Source: Paeniglutamicibacter psychrophenolicus
GTDB lineage: Bacteria > Actinomycetota > Actinomycetes > Actinomycetales > Micrococcaceae
Direction of reading: 5' to 3'
DNA: 64,000 nt
NCBI RefSeq assembly: GCF_017876575.1
Contig: NZ_JAGIOE010000001.1
Coordinates: forward strand, 2,418,001-2,482,000
Positions 63,655-64,000 of this stretch are shown in pieces. The notes under the pieces are model-generated. The model did no database searches. It was not told the origin of the DNA and saw nothing but the letters and a program-made list of their open reading frames with translations. A program made the position numbers and the translations under genes. Each line of letters begins with the position of its first letter. The stretch's first letter is position 1.

Positions 63655-64000
63655 CATCGCCACAACCACGGCCCCGGCCATCGCCGCCCCGGCCCGCCCC
63701 GCCACGCTGCTCCCGGTCCCCGCCCGCGCCATCGAGAAGATCGTGCTCGCCGCCCTGGAAGAGGACAACCCGCGCGGGGACCTGACCGGAAACGTGCTGA
63801 TCCCCGCCGGCACCACGGCCACCGCCGCGGTCATCGCCCGCGAACCGGGCATCTGCGCCGGGCTGGAAACCTTCATCGCCGCCATGAAGCTGACCGACCC
63901 GGCCCTGGAGCTCACCCCGGCGCTCGCCGACGGGGAGCCCTTCGCCACCGGCGACACCCTGGTCACGGTCTCCGGCCCGGCCCGCGGGCTGCTGGCCGGG
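63647..64000 (+). CDS. nadC: nicotinate-nucleotide diphosphorylase (quinolinate PRTase), 3' end outside window
   Basis: Converts quinolinate and PRPP to nicotinate mononucleotide. Only the first 118 codons are present; the rest lies beyond the right edge. The N-terminal signature EEDNPRGDLTGNVLIPAGTTATAAVIAREPGICAGLETF and LTDPALELTPALADGEPFATGDTLVTVSGPARGLLAG identify it. The TTG at 63647 is chosen from the AAGGA ten bases upstream; no better start was seen. It overlaps the nadB stop, so the four genes nrtR-nadA-nadB-nadC form one unit. Confidence 0.9.
   Translation, partial: MSDIATTTAPAIAAPARPATLLPVPARAIEKIVLAALEEDNPRGDLTGNVLIPAGTTATAAVIAREPGICAGLETFIAAMKLTDPALELTPALADGEPFATGDTLVTVSGPARGLLAG

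Overview
The window is a G+C-rich (roughly two-thirds G+C by eye), densely coded chromosomal segment. It looks like a soil actinobacterium of the Micrococcaceae, of the Arthrobacter/Paeniglutamicibacter type. Support comes from the clpS-DUF2017-murI-MBL-rph-rdgB order, GTG/TTG starts, ATGA/GTGA stop-start overlaps, a 13E12-type DUF222/HNH gene, and an extradiol dioxygenase whose ligand spacing matches the Arthrobacter/Brevibacterium homoprotocatechuate dioxygenases. No rRNA, tRNA, CRISPR array, transposase or phage gene was seen. The assignment is inference from gene content, not from a marker gene.

Layout. 0-3 kb: end of a membrane (permease-like) gene, DUF3039 gene, SF2 helicase. 3-5 kb: NAD salvage operon pncB-pncA (minus strand). 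5.3-9.6 kb: clpS, DUF2017, murI, MBL hydrolase, rph, rdgB. 9.8-14.7 kb: an unknown internally duplicated protein, DUF222/HNH protein, phosphoesterase, epimerase and a DUF6176-like gene. 15-17.7 kb: aconitase. 18-19.7 kb: cupin, DUF6924-like and DedA genes. 20-22 kb: a compositionally different telA/xpaC-like pair between two related terminators. 22.5-24.7 kb: GntR(YtrA-type)-ABC-permease operon. 24.8-34.8 kb: exonuclease/BRCT protein, an MprF-like protein with a rhomboid-like N-terminus, an unknown acidic protein, sbcD-sbcC and an MFS gene.

34.8-39.4 kb: 4-hydroxyphenylacetate uptake and hydroxylation: IclR regulator, divergent hpaC-hpaB, MHS-family permease, with clear operator-like palindromes. 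39.5-50.2 kb: accessory region with two phosphoribosyltransferase paralogues, two DHA2-type MFS paralogues, a META-domain lipoprotein, a half-size ABC-F remnant, a GlsB-like protein, a GAP-family membrane protein, a two-component system and a RibD/DHFR-like protein. 50.4-55.3 kb: homoprotocatechuate meta-cleavage operon (FAH-RraA fusion, GntR, hpaE, hpaD), which continues the route begun by hpaBC. 55.9-59.9 kb: duplicated DUF6907-like protein, alpha/beta hydrolase, ABM, SRPBCC genes, ArsR regulator. 60-64 kb: nrtR-nadA-nadB-nadC, de novo NAD synthesis under a Nudix regulator; nadC runs off the right end.

How they work together. HpaB/HpaC would convert 4-hydroxyphenylacetate to homoprotocatechuate, HpaD cleaves the ring, HpaE oxidises the semialdehyde, and the FAH domain would isomerise/decarboxylate. 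No separate hpaF, hpaH or hpaI is present, so the RraA-like half of the fusion is a candidate for a missing step. NAD salvage and de novo synthesis genes both occur, about 55 kb apart. The most unusual items are the FAH-RraA fusion, the tandem GTTC-N7-GAAC operator in front of hpaC, the rhomboid-like/DUF2156 architecture and the telA/xpaC-like island.
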